A stretch of DNA of 64,000 nt from the NCBI GenBank assembly GCA_040772065.1, contig JAXGYX010000001.1, positions 1,116,001 through 1,180,000 of the forward strand. The letters are read 5' to 3'. Both the position numbers and the translations under genes were made by a program. This stretch comes from JAXGYX01 sp040772065. GTDB taxonomy: Bacteria; Bacillota; Clostridia; Saccharofermentanales; Fastidiosipilaceae. This document shows, one piece after another, positions 61,891 to 64,000 of this stretch; the stretch's first letter is position 1, and every line of letters begins with the position of its first letter. The notes beneath the pieces are model-generated. The model searched no databases, was not told the origin of the DNA, and worked only from the letters and a program-made list of their open reading frames with translations.

Positions 61891-63614
61891 CCCGCGATCA
61901 CTCCTCTCTGCTGAGATTCATAGATCTCACGATAAATCACACTGGTCTTCATCAGCTCCTCGGTAGTGTCAAAGGCGGAGATTCGTCCACCGTCCAAAAT
62001 CAGAACACGATCGGCGTTCTCAACCGATGCAACCCGCTGGGCGACGATGATCTTGGTCACATCCGGCAGATCGGCCGCGAAGGATTTGCGAATCCGCGCG
62101 TCGGTCCGCATATCGACCGCCGAGGTGGAGTCATCTAAAATAAGCACCTTCGGCTGTTTGAGCAGCGCGCGCGCGATACACAACCGCTGTCTTTGTCCAC
62201 CCGAGAAGTTGGTTCCGCCCTGTTCGACATGGCTGTCCAGTCCATCCTGAAGATCGCGCACGAACTCCCAGGCTTGAGCGCTGCGCAACGCCTCGATGAT
62301 CTGCTCATCCGTCGCGTCGACGTCTCCCCAGCGCATATTTTCCCTCACGGTGCCGGAAAACAGCGTGTTTTGCTGCAACACAATGCTCACAGCGTCGCGC
62401 AAGGTTTCCAGATCGTATTCACGCACGTCGCGGCCACCAACCATCACCCGGCCATCCACCGCGTCATAAAGCCTGGAAATCAAGGACAACAAGGTGGACT
62501 TTCCCGATCCGGTCGCCCCCAGCACACCGATGACCTCACCTGATTTTATGTCCAGGTCGACGTCCATCAAAGAGTCATTTTCGCTGTCCGGATAGGCAAA
62601 AGTAACATTTTCATAACGAATCGACCCGTCCGCCACTTCGGTCAAACCATTTTCCGGGCTGACAATGTCAACTTCGGCGTTCAACACCTCGACAACGCGC
62701 TCGGCAGAGGCTTTCGCCCGCGTTAGCTGCAAGAACAACTGAGTCAACATCATCAGGCTGATCATGATCTGCGCCACATAAGTCAGAAAACTGATCAGAT
62801 CGCCGGCGAGAATGTTTCCCGCCACGATGCCTTGGCCACCTTTCCAAACAATGCCAATGATTGTGCCATAAATCACAAGTTCCGCCGCCGGCATCATGGC
62901 GATCACCAGCGAGACCGCCCTGAAGGCCGTCGTCATCAGTGCGTCATTAAACTTCTTGAACCGGCCAATCTCATGGTCGCGGCGCACAAATGATTTGATC
63001 TCGCGGATGTTGGTCAGATCCTCCTGCACAATGAAGTTGAGGTCGTCAATGCGCCGTTGCATCTCTTTGAAGCGGGGGTTCGCCAGCTTCATGATCACCA
63101 CGGCGATGATCACAAGCACCGGTATCGCGTACAACAACACCTTCGCCATTTCCGGGGCGATGCGAAACGCCATGATCAGCGAAAAGATGAGCATTGACGG
63201 GGAGCGAATGCCCATGCGCAACGACATCATGGCCGCCTGCGACAGGTTGTTGCAATCATTTGTCAGCCGGGTGATCAAACTCGGCACACTGAATCGGTCC
63301 AGGTTAGCGAAGGAAAATCGTTGGACGGAGCCAAAAAGATCGGCGCGCAGATTCGCGCCAAATCCGTAGCCGGCGGTCGCTCCCAGTCGCGCCGACAACA
63401 CACCGGCGGTCATGCCGACAAACGCTGCTATGATCATTTTCGTCCCCAGATTGATCACAACCTGAGTGTTTGACTGATAGATACCGATATTCACGACGTC
63501 CATCATCAAAAACGGAATGTAGACATCCGCCATCACTTCAATCAACATCATGATCGGACTGAGTATGGCGTACCAACGATAAGAAGTCATGTAACGACTC
63601 AGTTGTCGCAGCAT
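61887..63614 (-). CDS. Heterodimeric ABC exporter subunit (degenerate ATP site)
   Basis: 575 residues: six membrane helices (about 15-300) and an ATPase with Walker A GATGSGKST and a good signature FSGGQRQR. The catalytic glutamate is replaced by Asp (LILDDSTSAVD) and the switch histidine by Gln (VAQRVAS), so this half cannot hydrolyse ATP efficiently. It overlaps the MarR gene by 16 bp and the partner by 4 bp, so all three are probably one operon controlled by MarR. Confidence 0.9.
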   Translation of the reverse strand: MLRQLSRYMTSYRWYAILSPIMMLIEVMADVYIPFLMMDVVNIGIYQSNTQVVINLGTKMIIAAFVGMTAGVLSARLGATAGYGFGANLRADLFGSVQRFSFANLDRFSVPSLITRLTNDCNNLSQAAMMSLRMGIRSPSMLIFSLIMAFRIAPEMAKVLLYAIPVLVIIAVVIMKLANPRFKEMQRRIDDLNFIVQEDLTNIREIKSFVRRDHEIGRFKKFNDALMTTAFRAVSLVIAMMPAAELVIYGTIIGIVWKGGQGIVAGNILAGDLISFLTYVAQIMISLMMLTQLFLQLTRAKASAERVVEVLNAEVDIVSPENGLTEVADGSIRYENVTFAYPDSENDSLMDVDLDIKSGEVIGVLGATGSGKSTLLSLISRLYDAVDGRVMVGGRDVREYDLETLRDAVSIVLQQNTLFSGTVRENMRWGDVDATDEQIIEALRSAQAWEFVRDLQDGLDSHVEQGGTNFSGGQRQRLCIARALLKQPKVLILDDSTSAVDMRTDARIRKSFAADLPDVTKIIVAQRVASVENADRVLILDGGRISAFDTTEELMKTSVIYREIYESQQRGVIAG

Positions 63615-64000
63615 TCGTCGTTCTCCTTTCCTTTGATCGGCGAAGCACTTGAACGTGTGGTCAGGTTTCGACGAATCGTTTCCAAGCTATCAAGCAGGTC
63701 ATTCACCGACCGTTCAGCCAAACCGGTCAGCATATAGTGAAACAAGCCCGACATGTGCTCACCGCATCGCGTCCTGGCGGCCTCACCCTCCGGAGTCAGA
63801 TACAACTCATGGCGCCGCCGATCGGTTTCTGACAGGCGGCGTTCCACCAAATTCGCCTTCTGCAGGCGTTTGAGCGATGTCGACAGAGAGGCGCCCGAGA
63901 CGAAGAGTCGGTCCGCGATCTGTCTTTGTGTCTCTCCGGGGTGATCGTGGATCACTCGCAAGATCCGTGGTTGACCCACATATAGTCCATGGCGCCCGAT
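63599..64000 (-). CDS. MarR-family regulator (5' end outside the window)
   Basis: The frame is open to the right edge, so the N-terminus is missing; 134 residues remain. The winged helix-turn-helix is complete: GLYVGQPRILRVI, ETQRQIADRLFVSGASLSTSLKRLQKANLVERR and DRRRHELYLTPEG. It likely represses the two exporter genes that follow with overlapping reading frames, being released by a toxic ligand. The last residues are Cys-rich (ECCDN). Confidence 0.9.
   Translation of the reverse strand: MGRHGLYVGQPRILRVIHDHPGETQRQIADRLFVSGASLSTSLKRLQKANLVERRLSETDRRRHELYLTPEGEAARTRCGEHMSGLFHYMLTGLAERSVNDLLDSLETIRRNLTTRSSASPIKGKENDECCDN

Overview
The window comes from a low-to-mid GC Gram-positive anaerobe, most likely a member of the Clostridia (Bacillota). 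The support is the hprK-murB-rapZ-yvcK-whiA cluster, strong AGGAGG-type ribosome binding sites, a TPP riboswitch, a strict-anaerobe type hybrid cluster protein (Hcp), a clostridial-type anaerobic sulfite reductase (asrABC) and a biotin-dependent sodium-pumping decarboxylase. No genus can be named from the sequence alone.

Layout. 1-6000: end of a nitroreductase-like gene, trmL, then the minus-strand cluster hprK, murB, rapZ, yvcK, whiA. 6000-7740: an IS30-family element. 7828-7902: tRNA-Gly(GCC). 8048-11519: a four-gene decarboxylase sodium pump operon. 11733-12692: a HEAT-like protein of unknown role. 12725-15763: a TPP-riboswitch-controlled thiamine-precursor ABC uptake operon. 15915-24475: an orphan sugar-binding lipoprotein, hcp with an FNR-type box upstream, a heterodimeric ABC exporter, a pseudouridine synthase and a PHP phosphatase. 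24582-28167: an FNT-family channel plus asrABC, cut off from its former upstream DNA by an IS256-family element with a perfect 8-bp target duplication. 29952-41448: redox and stress genes (VOC protein, two hemerythrin-PAS proteins, MgtC-like protein, DsrE-like protein, peroxiredoxin, rhodanese lipoprotein, Cys-rich protein) ending in a Crp/Fnr regulator.

41583-50180 is a type I restriction-modification island: hsdM, hsdS, hsdR, a spare one-TRD hsdS cassette and a tyrosine recombinase. All TRD units are bounded by the same 9-mer (CAGCGTAAG), and the recombinase gene is bracketed by a perfect 16-bp inverted repeat carrying the core of that 9-mer. This is the most interesting part of the window: a probable specificity-switching system whose spare cassette lies in direct, not inverted, orientation. 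50484-56115 holds a membrane-anchored XRE regulator, a YkvI-like transporter, a possibly leaderless beta-lactamase-fold protein, YbaK, a macrodomain protein and a SIMPL lipoprotein. 56261-58946 is a second copy of the IS256 element, itself split by an IS6-like element with a frameshifted transposase. 59090-64000 has an acetate-transporter family protein and a second heterodimeric ABC exporter behind a MarR regulator that runs off the right edge.

Regulatory theme: the Crp/Fnr protein has an FNR-like recognition helix, and FNR-type palindromes lie about 100 bp upstream of both hcp and the neighbouring hemerythrin-PAS gene. A small oxygen/NO-responsive regulon is plausible.
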